A stretch of 64,000 bases of DNA. It comes from Nocardia ninae NBRC 108245 (GTDB taxonomy: Bacteria > Actinomycetota > Actinomycetes > Mycobacteriales > Mycobacteriaceae). Of the stretch, positions 35,809-44,706 are shown in pieces. The notes under the pieces were generated by a model. That model was given only the letters and a program-made list of their open reading frames with translations, searched no databases and had not been told where the DNA came from. The stretch lies in assembly GCF_007990755.1 (NCBI RefSeq), contig NZ_BJXA01000010.1, positions 101,066-165,065 of the forward strand, read 5' to 3'. Positions within the stretch are counted from its first letter, which is position 1, and each line of letters begins with the position of its first letter. Both the position numbers and the translations under genes were made by a program.

Positions 35809-37335
35809 ATGTTGCCCACCGTGCGCGAATTGCTCGACGACCAGTTCGCTGCCGCTGAACCACTCGTTTTAGCGGGTCACAGCGCCCTCGGGCGGACGGT
35901 GCGCTGGGTGCATTCGAGCGAGATCTACGAGATCAGCCCGCTGCTGTCCGGGGGAGAGCTCCTGCTCACCACCGGGCTCGGTCTGTCCGGGGTGGATGCG
36001 GGAACGCGGCGGCACTACCTGGGCGAAATCGCCGGGCGTGCGGTAGCCGGGGTGGCCGTCGAACTCGGCCGGACCTTCGACGCCATTCCGCAGGACATGG
36101 TGGCGGAGGCGTCGCGCCACAGCCTGCCGTTGATCGCGCTGCGCGCCGTGGTGCCGTTCATCGATCTGTGCCGCACCGCGAATACCGAGATCGTGTCCCG
36201 GGAGGTGCGATCCTTGCGGCTGCTCAACGAGCTGGGGCGGGACCTGGTCGGCGAGTTGGCTGCGGGCAATGGTCTCGCGCAGCTGCTCGGGCGGATCGGG
36301 GAGGTCACCGGTTGCGCGCTGATCGTGACGAGCGGCAACGGTGCGCTGATTGCCGCGCACGGCGTCGATGACGACCGATCCGCCTGGGCGGCAGTTGAAT
36401 CCGCGACGGCCACTGCTTCCATCCGGGCCAGGGAGAACACCTGGGGAACGCTCACCGCGGGACCCGGCTCGGCACTGGACGCTGCCACCCTCGCCACGGT
36501 GCTCGGGCAATCCGCGCCGAGCCTCGGCCTCGCGCTGGCGAATTCGGGCACCCCGACCGGGCGTCCGCAGCTGGCGGCCGCGACGTTGCTCGCGGATCTG
36601 CTGGACGGTAAGACGATTCGTCAAGCCGATCTGAAGGTACGAGCCGCGGCGGCGGGGGTGCCCGCGTTGGCCGGGCGCACGCTCGTTCCGGTTGCGGCCG
36701 ACGCACCTGAAACCCGCATCGCTACGCGCCTGATCGACACCGCCGCAAAGGAACTCGGCAGGACTGGACTGGTGGCCGAGGTACATGCCACGAGCTACGG
36801 CGTGTTCGCCATGGACCAGGCGACGGCCGACCCGGTCGGCGAAGCGGTTCGGTTGCTCCGCAATGCCTTCACTACCAACGCCGTCGAGGGCGTGACGTTG
36901 GTGGTCGGTGATCCCTGCGAGTTCACCTCCGCCGCACTCACCGGTTCGTTGGAGGCCGCCCGGTCCGCGCTGCGTTTGGCGACCCGTCATCGGCGGGACT
37001 GGTTGGCGGGCAGCCCCATCTCCACCTGCCGCGAACTGGCCACCGAGCTCGTCGTCGAATCTCTCCCTGCGGCGGAACGAAGCCGCCTGATCGCCACCAC
37101 GATCGCTCCGCTGATCGCTTGGGACACAACGCATCACAGCAACCTGACGCGCACCCTGGAGGTCTATCTGCGCCACGGCGGCAGCCCGACCCGCTGCGCC
37201 ACCGCCCTGCACATCGGCCGCCAATCCCTCTACCAGCGCCTGGACCGCATCCGCGACCTCCTCGGCTACGACCCGGCCGCCCCCGCCCTCACCGGCACTC
37301 TTCTGCTCGCCCTCTGCGCCCACCGCCTCTCTTGA
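35809..37335 (+). CDS. PucR-family transcriptional regulator
   Basis: 508 residues. N-terminal PucR domain (LPTVRELLDDQF, VRWVHSSEIYEISPLLSGGELLLTTG), a central GGDEF-like region, and C-terminal PucR helix-turn-helix (YLRHGGSPTRCATALHIGRQSLYQRLDRIRDLLG). PucR proteins sense purine or pyrimidine breakdown intermediates. Divergent from the deaminase gene and beside the permease gene, so it probably controls both. Confidence 0.85.
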   Translation: MLPTVRELLDDQFAAAEPLVLAGHSALGRTVRWVHSSEIYEISPLLSGGELLLTTGLGLSGVDAGTRRHYLGEIAGRAVAGVAVELGRTFDAIPQDMVAEASRHSLPLIALRAVVPFIDLCRTANTEIVSREVRSLRLLNELGRDLVGELAAGNGLAQLLGRIGEVTGCALIVTSGNGALIAAHGVDDDRSAWAAVESATATASIRARENTWGTLTAGPGSALDAATLATVLGQSAPSLGLALANSGTPTGRPQLAAATLLADLLDGKTIRQADLKVRAAAAGVPALAGRTLVPVAADAPETRIATRLIDTAAKELGRTGLVAEVHATSYGVFAMDQATADPVGEAVRLLRNAFTTNAVEGVTLVVGDPCEFTSAALTGSLEAARSALRLATRHRRDWLAGSPISTCRELATELVVESLPAAERSRLIATTIAPLIAWDTTHHSNLTRTLEVYLRHGGSPTRCATALHIGRQSLYQRLDRIRDLLGYDPAAPALTGTLLLALCAHRLS

Positions 37336-37360
37336 TGCCCGCGGACAAACAGCGGGTCGC

Positions 37361-38746
37361 TCAGGCGGGAGTAGTGCGCCGCTGGGCCAGCAGGAAGTAG
37401 GCGGTGGCGGAGACAAGGAAGCCGACGAAGAAAGTGATGTCGCCCAGCTCGGGGACTCGGCGGACGAGGTAACCGGTGAATTTCGCCTGGTGCGAGAACA
37501 GCAGCACCGACAGCACCAAGCCGAACAGAAACGCCGCTACGCCAGGCCAATTCGTGAACGCGCGGTTGTAGAGCAGGTCATCGATCTTGCGTCCACGCCG
37601 CAGGTACTGATCGACGAACATCACGCCCAGCCACGGCCCGATCCAGTACGCGACGATCAGCAGAAACGCCTCATAGCTCGCAGCGGCATCGGGCAGCGCC
37701 CACCACGCGACGAGGAACCCGATGGCGCCGAAGCAGATCGAGACAACGGCCCGCTGCGTACGGACCGGCAGTTCGATGCCGATCGTCACGAATGCCATTG
37801 CGCCCGAATACACATTCAGCGCGTTCGCCGCGACGGCGCCGAGCGCGATGGCGAGCAGCGTCAGCTTCGCCAGCACGTCGGGCAGATTCGCGGTGAACAC
37901 ATCCGTCGGGCTGCCCTGCGCCGCACCGACGATGGTTGCCGACGCCGCCCCGAGCGTCGACAGCCACAGGCACGAGACGAACAACCCGGCCGCCGCGTAT
38001 CCGCCGGTGGCGACCCGCGACACGGTCTTGGGTAGGTAGCGGGAGTAGTCCGCCGCATACGGATTCCAGCCGCCCGCATAACCGAACGCGGTACCGACCG
38101 TCAGCAGGAAACCGCCGATCCCGCCGACCCCACTCGACGGTGCGCCACCGCCGAGCTCGGCCTTGCTGAAGATCGCGATGGTCACCACGACGAACACCAC
38201 CGCGAGGATCGGGAACACGAACCGCTCGAACGCGTGCACAAGGTTGTGCCCGAACACCGCGAATCCGGTCTGCGCCACCACGATCAGGATCAGCGCCGTG
38301 AGCTTCGGCATCCCGGTCAGCGTGCTCAACGCCCACGCACCGCTCACACTGTTGGTGGCGAACCAGCCGACCCCGCACATGATCGACATGAACGCCGCGG
38401 GCAGTGCGTTGCCGCGATACCCGAATGCCAAGCGTCCCAGCACCATCTGCGGCACGCCGTGCGCGGGACCGCGGCCGGACAGCACGAAATGCGCCGCCGC
38501 ACCCAGCCCGACACCCACCGCGAGACCCAGCGTCGCCTGCCAGAAGTTCATGCCGAACGCGGTGACCGACAGCACGCCGATGAAGATGGTGGCGAACTCC
38601 AGGTTCGGCGACATCCAGGTCCAGAACAGCTGCCGCGGCTTGCCGTGCCGGGCGTCATCGGGGATGTACTCGTTGCCGCCCGGCTCCACCGCGATGACGC
38701 GGTCAGCGTACCCGGAGGCCAGCGGCGGGTCATCGGTCAAAGCCAT
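37361..38746 (-). CDS. NCS1 nucleobase:cation symporter
   Basis: Cytosine/purine/hydantoin-type importer of 461 residues with about twelve membrane segments. Family features: WTWMSPNLEFATIFIGVL near TM1, GGWNPYAADYSRYLP after TM6 and IGPWLGVMFVDQYLRRGR in the C-terminal half. ATG 38746 gives the normal cytoplasmic N-terminus. It likely imports cytosine or a related base for the neighbouring deaminase. Confidence 0.85.
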   Translation of the reverse strand: MALTDDPPLASGYADRVIAVEPGGNEYIPDDARHGKPRQLFWTWMSPNLEFATIFIGVLSVTAFGMNFWQATLGLAVGVGLGAAAHFVLSGRGPAHGVPQMVLGRLAFGYRGNALPAAFMSIMCGVGWFATNSVSGAWALSTLTGMPKLTALILIVVAQTGFAVFGHNLVHAFERFVFPILAVVFVVVTIAIFSKAELGGGAPSSGVGGIGGFLLTVGTAFGYAGGWNPYAADYSRYLPKTVSRVATGGYAAAGLFVSCLWLSTLGAASATIVGAAQGSPTDVFTANLPDVLAKLTLLAIALGAVAANALNVYSGAMAFVTIGIELPVRTQRAVVSICFGAIGFLVAWWALPDAAASYEAFLLIVAYWIGPWLGVMFVDQYLRRGRKIDDLLYNRAFTNWPGVAAFLFGLVLSVLLFSHQAKFTGYLVRRVPELGDITFFVGFLVSATAYFLLAQRRTTPA

Positions 38747-38835
38747 GCCTGAACACTCGTCGGTGCGGGCCGGGTCGGCAACCGACGATCCGTACGTCAG
38801 TCGGCGCAGCGGGGTGGACAGTTCGCCCGTCCGGC

Positions 38836-39813
38836 TCAGCCGGTGACGGTGCCGACCTGATGGCGCCAATTCGGCGAGGGGGCGAAGAACTCACCGCTCC
38901 CCGTGCGGAACGCGTCGCGGGCGGCGGCATCTCCGCGCAGCTGCGCCATCAGCCATGCCGTCGGATAGCCGAGGTAGCCGTACGCCCCGTTCGTGCACGG
39001 ATCCGACGCGGACGCACAGTCCGGCTGCCCCTGCACGTCGTTGTGATTCGGCCCATTCAGCGTGCCCCACACCTTCGGCAGGTTCGCCGGAGTCGCCTCG
39101 TAGTACGCCTGATTCGACTGCAACCCCTCGACCTGCCACGGCACCAGTTGATGTGACGGGGAGACGAGAGCGTCGGACGACCCGTTCACCAGGAACACCG
39201 AACCCGCTGTCAGCGAACGAGTGTCGGCACAGGTTTCCGACGTGGAGCAGAAGTGCTGCGCCGGAATTTCCATCGGCACCGCGGTCTTGATCGCCCCGCC
39301 CGAATCACGCAGGGCGTTCAGCACTCCGGAGGCACCCTGCGAATGTCCTATCGCGCCAACGGCAGTCGCATCCAGTTTCCCGAAGAACACACTCGCTGGA
39401 TCATCGGCCTGCGCCAGCAGGTAATCCAACGACTTCCGAATATCGACCCCGGACCCCGTGTTCTGGTTCTCGGTGGCGATCACGACGAAGCCCCACGACG
39501 CCAGATGCCTGAGCAGATAGGCGTATTGGCTCGGCACCGCCTTGGTCCCGTTGCCCCACATGACAATCGGATGTCGGCCCTGACCCAGATCGGTCGGGTA
39601 CCACACATCGAACTTCGCCCCGGTGGTGTCGCAGCAACCGAAGCCGATCCGCTCGGTCACCGCAGCGGGACCCGGCTGGAAGTACTTCGACTCGACTCCC
39701 TGCGTCGGCACATAGGGCGCCGGATCGGCGTGCGCTGCACCAGCCGCGGCGGGCACCCAGGCCAGGGCCACCGACGCCACCACCACGTGCACTGCCCGAC
39801 TCCAGCGGTTCAT
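38836..39813 (-). CDS. Secreted alpha/beta hydrolase (lipase/cutinase-like)
   Basis: Exported serine hydrolase of 325 residues. Signal peptide to about residue 33 (VASVALAWVPAAAGAAHADP). Nucleophile in VGAIGHSQGASGVLNAL, Asp in VNGSSDALVSP and His in LNGPNHNDVQG. Four or more cysteines after residue 180 could form disulfides, as in secreted polyester-type hydrolases. ATG 39813 is chosen; ATG 39837 also keeps the signal peptide. Divergent from cysG. Confidence 0.75.
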   Translation of the reverse strand: MNRWSRAVHVVVASVALAWVPAAAGAAHADPAPYVPTQGVESKYFQPGPAAVTERIGFGCCDTTGAKFDVWYPTDLGQGRHPIVMWGNGTKAVPSQYAYLLRHLASWGFVVIATENQNTGSGVDIRKSLDYLLAQADDPASVFFGKLDATAVGAIGHSQGASGVLNALRDSGGAIKTAVPMEIPAQHFCSTSETCADTRSLTAGSVFLVNGSSDALVSPSHQLVPWQVEGLQSNQAYYEATPANLPKVWGTLNGPNHNDVQGQPDCASASDPCTNGAYGYLGYPTAWLMAQLRGDAAARDAFRTGSGEFFAPSPNWRHQVGTVTG

Positions 39814-39959
39814 GCGGCCGAGTATAGGAATGATCATGGTGCGCGGCCGACCCGGTTTCGGCCATTTCCCCCTGGTCGCCCGGCGCTTGCGCAGCCCGTT
39901 ATCGGCGGTGACCGAGTCGATTGCCGTCACTTCGGACACAGGCCGTAGGCTCGAAAACT

Positions 39960-41243
39960 GTGCCGAACACGTCAGACCACACCGCCGACCAGGCGGTATC
40001 CGAGACCGCCTCGCCCAATGAGGGCGATCCGAACTACCTGGTCGGGCTCGATCTCGACGGCCGCCGCGTCGTCGTGGTCGGCGGCGGCACGGTGGCCCAG
40101 CGCAGGCTCGGCCTGCTGATCGCCTCCGGTGCGGACGTGCACGTGATCAGCCGCGAGGTCACCCCGGCGGTCGAGGGCATGGCGACCTCCGGGCAACTCA
40201 CCGTCACGCTGCGGCCCTACGCCGACGGCGACCTGGACGGCGCCTGGTACGCGATCGCCTGCACCGACGAGCCCGCGACCAACGCCGCGGTCGTCGAGGA
40301 GGCCACTCGGCGGCGGATCTTCTGTGTGCGCGCCGACAACGCGCGCCTCGGCACCGCGGTCACCCCGGCGACCGCCCGCTACGACGGCATGACCCTCGGC
40401 GTGCTGGCCGGCGGCCAGCACCGGCGCTCGGCCGCGGTGCGCAACGCGCTGCTCGAGGCGCTGCAATCCGGTGTGGTGACCGATGATTCGACACCGATCA
40501 CCCCCGGCGTCGCGCTGGTCGGCGGCGGGCCGGGCGATCCGGACCTGATCACGGTGCGCGGGCGCCGGCTGCTCGGCCGCGCGAACCTGGTGGTCGCCGA
40601 CCGGCTGGCTCCGCCGGAACTGCTGGCCGAACTCGGCCCCGACGTCGAGGTGATCGACGCGGCCAAGATCCCCTACGGCCGCGCGATGGCCCAGGACGCG
40701 ATCAATGCCGCGCTGATCGAGGGCGCCAAGGCGGGCAAGTTCGTGGTCCGGCTCAAGGGTGGCGACCCGTATGTTTTCGGTCGCGGCTTCGAGGAGCTGG
40801 AGGCCTGCGTCGACGCGGGCATCCCGGTGACCGTCGTCCCCGGCATCACCAGCCCGATCTCGGTCCCCGCGGCCGCCGGTATCCCGGTGACGCATCGCGG
40901 GGTCACCCACGAATTCGTGGTGGTCAGCGGCCATGTCGCCCCGGACCACCCGGACTCGCTGGTCGACTGGCCTGCCCTGGCCCGGCTGCGCGGCACCATC
41001 GTGCTGATGATGGCCGTCGAACGCATCGAGCAGTTCGCGACGGTGCTCATCGCGGGCGGCCGTCCCGAGACCACCCCGGCGACCGTCATCCAGGAGGGCA
41101 CGATGCGCAATCAGCGCGTGCTGCGCGCGGACCTCGGCACCGTCGCCGCACGGGTGCGCGAGGAGGGCATCCGCCCGCCCGCGATCGTGGTGATCGGCCC
41201 CACGGCGGGATTTTCGGCGGACGACGCGACCGGAAGCCGATAG
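39960..41243 (+). CDS. cysG: Siroheme synthase/uroporphyrinogen-III C-methyltransferase
   Basis: Two-domain tetrapyrrole enzyme of 427 residues. The N-terminal part is precorrin-2 dehydrogenase/ferrochelatase-like (VVVVGGGTVAQRRLGLLIASGADVHVIS). The C-terminal part is SAM-dependent uroporphyrinogen-III methyltransferase (VALVGGGPGDPDLITVRGRRLL, VRLKGGDPYVFGRGFEE, GITSPISVPAAAGIPVTHRG). It supplies precorrin-2 for cobalamin and siroheme. GTG 39960 start. Followed by an efpA-like gene as in mycobacteria. Confidence 0.9.
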   Translation: MPNTSDHTADQAVSETASPNEGDPNYLVGLDLDGRRVVVVGGGTVAQRRLGLLIASGADVHVISREVTPAVEGMATSGQLTVTLRPYADGDLDGAWYAIACTDEPATNAAVVEEATRRRIFCVRADNARLGTAVTPATARYDGMTLGVLAGGQHRRSAAVRNALLEALQSGVVTDDSTPITPGVALVGGGPGDPDLITVRGRRLLGRANLVVADRLAPPELLAELGPDVEVIDAAKIPYGRAMAQDAINAALIEGAKAGKFVVRLKGGDPYVFGRGFEELEACVDAGIPVTVVPGITSPISVPAAAGIPVTHRGVTHEFVVVSGHVAPDHPDSLVDWPALARLRGTIVLMMAVERIEQFATVLIAGGRPETTPATVIQEGTMRNQRVLRADLGTVAARVREEGIRPPAIVVIGPTAGFSADDATGSR

Positions 41244-41266
41244 ACCATCAATTACAGTGGCTCACT

Positions 41267-42751
41267 GTGCTCCAGAATCCCGCTGCGAAAACGCAGTATC
41301 CGATGACGCAGCGGGCCTTCGGACTCGCCATTCTCGTGCTGAGCGGGCTGCAGCTCATGGTGGTGCTCGACGGCACCGTGGTGATCTTCGCCCTGCCCCG
41401 GCTGCAGGAGGAGATGGGCCTGTCCAGCGCGGGCAGCGCGTGGACGGTCACCTCCTACGGCCTCACCTTCGCCGGGCTGATGCTGCTCGGCGGCCGGCTC
41501 GGCGACGCGTTCGGGCGCAAACGGATGCTGATCATCGGCGTCGGGCTGTTCACCTTCGCCTCGCTGCTGTGCGGATTGGCGCAGAACGAGGGCATGCTGC
41601 TGGCCGCCCGGGCGATCCAGGGCGCGGGCGCGGCGATCGCGGCGCCGACCGCATTTGCCCTGGTGGCAACGACTTTCGCGCCGGGCAAGGCGCGTAACCA
41701 GGCGATCGCGATCGTCGGCTCGATGGTCGGCATCGGCTCGGTGGGCGGCCTGGTCGTCGGCGGTGCGCTGACCCAGGTGTCGTGGCGCTGGATCTTCCTG
41801 ATCAACGTGCCGATCGGTGCGCTCATCATTCTCGGCGCGGTGTACAAGCTCGCCGACACCGCCCATCACCGGTCGCCGCTGGACGTGCGCGGCGCGGTGC
41901 TCGGCACGCTCGCCTGCGCCGCCATCGTGTTCGGCGCGACCGAGGGGCCCGAAATGGGCTGGGACCACCCGGCCATCATCGGTGCGCTGATCGGCGGCGC
42001 GGTGCTGCTCGTGGTGTTCGTGCTCATGGAGCGTCGGATCGCCGACCCGCTGCTGCCGTGGTCGCTGTTCGACAGTCGCGATCGGGTGGCGACCTTCCTG
42101 CTGATCTTCCTGGCCGGTGGCGTCCTCGGCGCGATGACCTTCTTCGTCGCGCAATTCCTGCAGAACGTGATCGGTTACAGCCCGCTGCAAGCCGGTGTCG
42201 CGGCCATCCCGTTCACCATCGGCATCGGCATCGGCGGCGCGCTGGCCTCCAAGGCCGCGATGTTCGTCGCGCCACGCTGGCTGCTGGCCGGGGCGGCGAC
42301 GGTGCTCGGGATCGGCCTGCTGTTCGGCGCGACGCTCGACGGCGACGTGCAATACCTGACCACCCTGCTGCCGCTGCTGATCGTGATCGGCTTCGGCGTC
42401 GGCATGGCGATGGTGCTCGCGCCGCTGTGTGTGCTGGTCGGAGTGTCCGCCGAGAACATCGGGCCGCTGTCCGCGGTCGGGCAGATGTTCATGAACCTGG
42501 CGACGCCGGTGGCGATCGGGCTGCTCAGCCCGATCGCGGCCTCGCGCACGCTGTCGCTGGGCGGCCGCACCGGCAAGGTGACCGACATGAACGCGACCGA
42601 GGTCGCCGCGCTGGGCAGCGGCTACACGCTGGTGCTTTTCGTGTGCGCGATCGTCGCGTTCGTGGCCGGGCTCATCGCGCTGACGCTGCGGTTCACGCCG
42701 CAGCAGCTCGCGCAGGCGCAGCATGCGCAGGAAGAGGCCCAGCAGGCGTGA
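41267..42751 (+). CDS. efpA: MFS drug:H+ antiporter (DHA2, EfpA-like)
   Basis: 14-TM exporter of 494 residues. Motif A GGRLGDAFGRKRMLI, motif C-like GSVGGLVVGGALTQVSWRWIFLINVP and the C-terminal EVAALGSGYTLVLF..FTPQQLAQAQ are closest to mycobacterial EfpA, which also follows cysG. GTG 41267 or ATG 41303 could be the start. Exports drugs or lipids by inference from family. Confidence 0.82.
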   Translation: MLQNPAAKTQYPMTQRAFGLAILVLSGLQLMVVLDGTVVIFALPRLQEEMGLSSAGSAWTVTSYGLTFAGLMLLGGRLGDAFGRKRMLIIGVGLFTFASLLCGLAQNEGMLLAARAIQGAGAAIAAPTAFALVATTFAPGKARNQAIAIVGSMVGIGSVGGLVVGGALTQVSWRWIFLINVPIGALIILGAVYKLADTAHHRSPLDVRGAVLGTLACAAIVFGATEGPEMGWDHPAIIGALIGGAVLLVVFVLMERRIADPLLPWSLFDSRDRVATFLLIFLAGGVLGAMTFFVAQFLQNVIGYSPLQAGVAAIPFTIGIGIGGALASKAAMFVAPRWLLAGAATVLGIGLLFGATLDGDVQYLTTLLPLLIVIGFGVGMAMVLAPLCVLVGVSAENIGPLSAVGQMFMNLATPVAIGLLSPIAASRTLSLGGRTGKVTDMNATEVAALGSGYTLVLFVCAIVAFVAGLIALTLRFTPQQLAQAQHAQEEAQQA

Positions 42752-42770
42752 GCCTGCCGGGCCGCGGCGG

Positions 42771-43184
42771 TCAGAGGCGGCCTGCGACCTTGCGCGGCGT
42801 CACGCGGACGATCACGCGCGGGCCGTCGTTGACCGAGGCGGGATTGAAGTCCAGGTACTTCTGACCGGTGTACTTCAGTGACAGCTCGTCCGGCAGCGTC
42901 TTGTCCGGGTCCGGGGTGAGCCTCGCCGTGCCGCGCACCTCCGCGTAGGTGTACGGATTCTCCGGCGGGTTGATCATCACGGTGACCCGCGGATCGCGTG
43001 CCAGGTTCTTGCCCTGCTGGCGATCGGTGGTGGTGGAGAACAGCAGGTCGTCGCCGTCGCGCTTCAGCCAGATGACGGTCAGGTGCGGTTGCCCGTTGGG
43101 CCCGACCGTCGCCACGGTCGCGAACACCTTCGACTCGTCCAGATGCTTCTTCAGATCTTCGGAAAGCTCAGCCGTATCGGTCAC
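42771..43184 (-). CDS. PPOX-class F420-dependent oxidoreductase
   Basis: Split-barrel flavin/F420 protein of 137 residues: ESKVFATVATVGPNGQPHLTVIWLKRDGDDLLFSTTTDRQQGKNLARDP and AEVRGTARL are typical. The reaction is unknown; relatives reduce F420-type substrates or biliverdin. GTG 43184 starts the domain. Convergent with the efpA-like gene. Confidence 0.8.
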   Translation of the reverse strand: MTDTAELSEDLKKHLDESKVFATVATVGPNGQPHLTVIWLKRDGDDLLFSTTTDRQQGKNLARDPRVTVMINPPENPYTYAEVRGTARLTPDPDKTLPDELSLKYTGQKYLDFNPASVNDGPRVIVRVTPRKVAGRL

Positions 43185-43268
43185 GCACAGCTGAAACGCT
43201 CGGTGCGCCACAGACATTCCGGCCCGGCGGAATCCGGGACCCGGCAGCGCGGGCCCCGGCCGTCGTCG

Positions 43269-44636
43269 TCAGGAAGTGTGCTGGTCGGCGACGGTCAGCG
43301 CACGGTCGAGGATGGCCAAACCCTCCTTGGCCTCGGCCTCGCCCACAATGCACGGCGGCACCACGTGCAGCCGGTTGAAATTGACGAACATCAGCAGTCC
43401 GGCGGCCCGGCACGCGGCGACGACCTCGGTCATCGCCGGACTGGTTCCGCCGTAGGGCGCGAGCGGCTCGCGGGTGGCCCGGTCACGGACGAGTTCCAGC
43501 GCCCAGAACACCCCGGTGCCGCGCACCTCGCCGATGCTCGGGTGGTGCTCGGCGAGCTCACGCAGGCCGGGGCCGAGCACCCGGTCGCCGATCTCGGCGG
43601 CGTTCTCGATGAGGTGTTCGTCGGCCATCGCGTTGATCGTGGCGACCGCGGCGGCGGTGGCCAGCGGATGACCCGAGTAGGTGAGCCCGCCGGGATACGG
43701 CCGGTCGTCGAAGGTCGCGGCGACGGCCGGACTGATCGCCACCCCGCCGAGCGGTACGTACCCGGAGTTCACGCCTTTGGCGAAGGTCAGCAGGTCGGGG
43801 ACGACGCCCTCGAAATGCTCTATGGCGAACCACTTTCCAGTGCGGCCGAACCCCGACATCACCTCGTCGGCGATGAAGAGAATGCCGTACTTGTCGCACA
43901 GTGCCCGGACCCCGGCCATATATCCGGGCGGCGGAATCATGATTCCCGCTGTGCCGGGGATGGATTCGAGCACGATGGCGGCGATGGTGCTCGGGCCCTC
44001 GAACACGATGGTCTGTTCGAGATGCGCCAGCGCGCGCTCGGCTTCCTCGGCTTCGTTCGTGGCGTGGAACTGCGTGCGATACAGGAACGGGCCGAAAAAG
44101 TGCACCACCCCGCTGTTTCCGTGATCGTTGGGCCAGCGCCGCGGGTCACCGGTCAGGTTGATCGCGGTCTCGGTGCCGCCGTGGTACGAGCGGTAGCGCG
44201 TCAGCACCTTGTAGCGGCCGGTGTGCAGCCTGGCCATCCGCACCGCGTGCTCGACGGCCTCGGCGCCGCCATTGGTGAAGAAGATCTTGTTCAGCTCGCC
44301 GGGGGTCCGCTCGGCGATCAGCCTGGCCGCCTCCGAGCGCGCGTCGTTGACGTGCGGCGGTGCGACGGTGCACAGTTTGGCCGCCTGCTCCTGCACCGCC
44401 GCAACGACTTTCGGGTGTTGATGGCCGATATTGGTGTTCACCATCTGGGAAGAGAAGTCGAGCAGCCGGTTACCCTCGCCGTCCCAGACATAGCAGCCCT
44501 GGGCGGCACTGATCGTCATCGGGTCGAGGTGCGCCTGGGCGGACCAGGAGTGGAAGACGTGGCGGCGATCGAGCTCGTACGCGCGTTCGGCCGCCGCACG
44601 GGCGGTCTCCGGTGTCAGGCCGTTCGGGAGGGTCAT
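43269..44636 (-). CDS. Class III aminotransferase (omega-amino acid:pyruvate type)
   Basis: PLP enzyme of 455 residues. FFTNGGAEAVEHAVRMAR, RYRSYHGGTETAINLTGD, FIADEVMSGFGRTGKWFA and catalytic Lys in LLTFAKGVNSGYVPLGG. Members transaminate beta-alanine, beta-aminoisobutyrate or similar amines to semialdehydes. ATG 44636 has AGGAG about ten bases upstream. It lies 70 bases downstream of methylmalonate-semialdehyde dehydrogenase, which would take the product. Confidence 0.85.
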   Translation of the reverse strand: MTLPNGLTPETARAAAERAYELDRRHVFHSWSAQAHLDPMTISAAQGCYVWDGEGNRLLDFSSQMVNTNIGHQHPKVVAAVQEQAAKLCTVAPPHVNDARSEAARLIAERTPGELNKIFFTNGGAEAVEHAVRMARLHTGRYKVLTRYRSYHGGTETAINLTGDPRRWPNDHGNSGVVHFFGPFLYRTQFHATNEAEEAERALAHLEQTIVFEGPSTIAAIVLESIPGTAGIMIPPPGYMAGVRALCDKYGILFIADEVMSGFGRTGKWFAIEHFEGVVPDLLTFAKGVNSGYVPLGGVAISPAVAATFDDRPYPGGLTYSGHPLATAAAVATINAMADEHLIENAAEIGDRVLGPGLRELAEHHPSIGEVRGTGVFWALELVRDRATREPLAPYGGTSPAMTEVVAACRAAGLLMFVNFNRLHVVPPCIVGEAEAKEGLAILDRALTVADQHTS

Positions 44637-44706
44637 CGGCGAGTTCTCCTGCGTCGCTGGTGTTGTCGGCAAGGGGGTAGGCGGCTACTTGTTCTCGGGG
44701 CTGTAT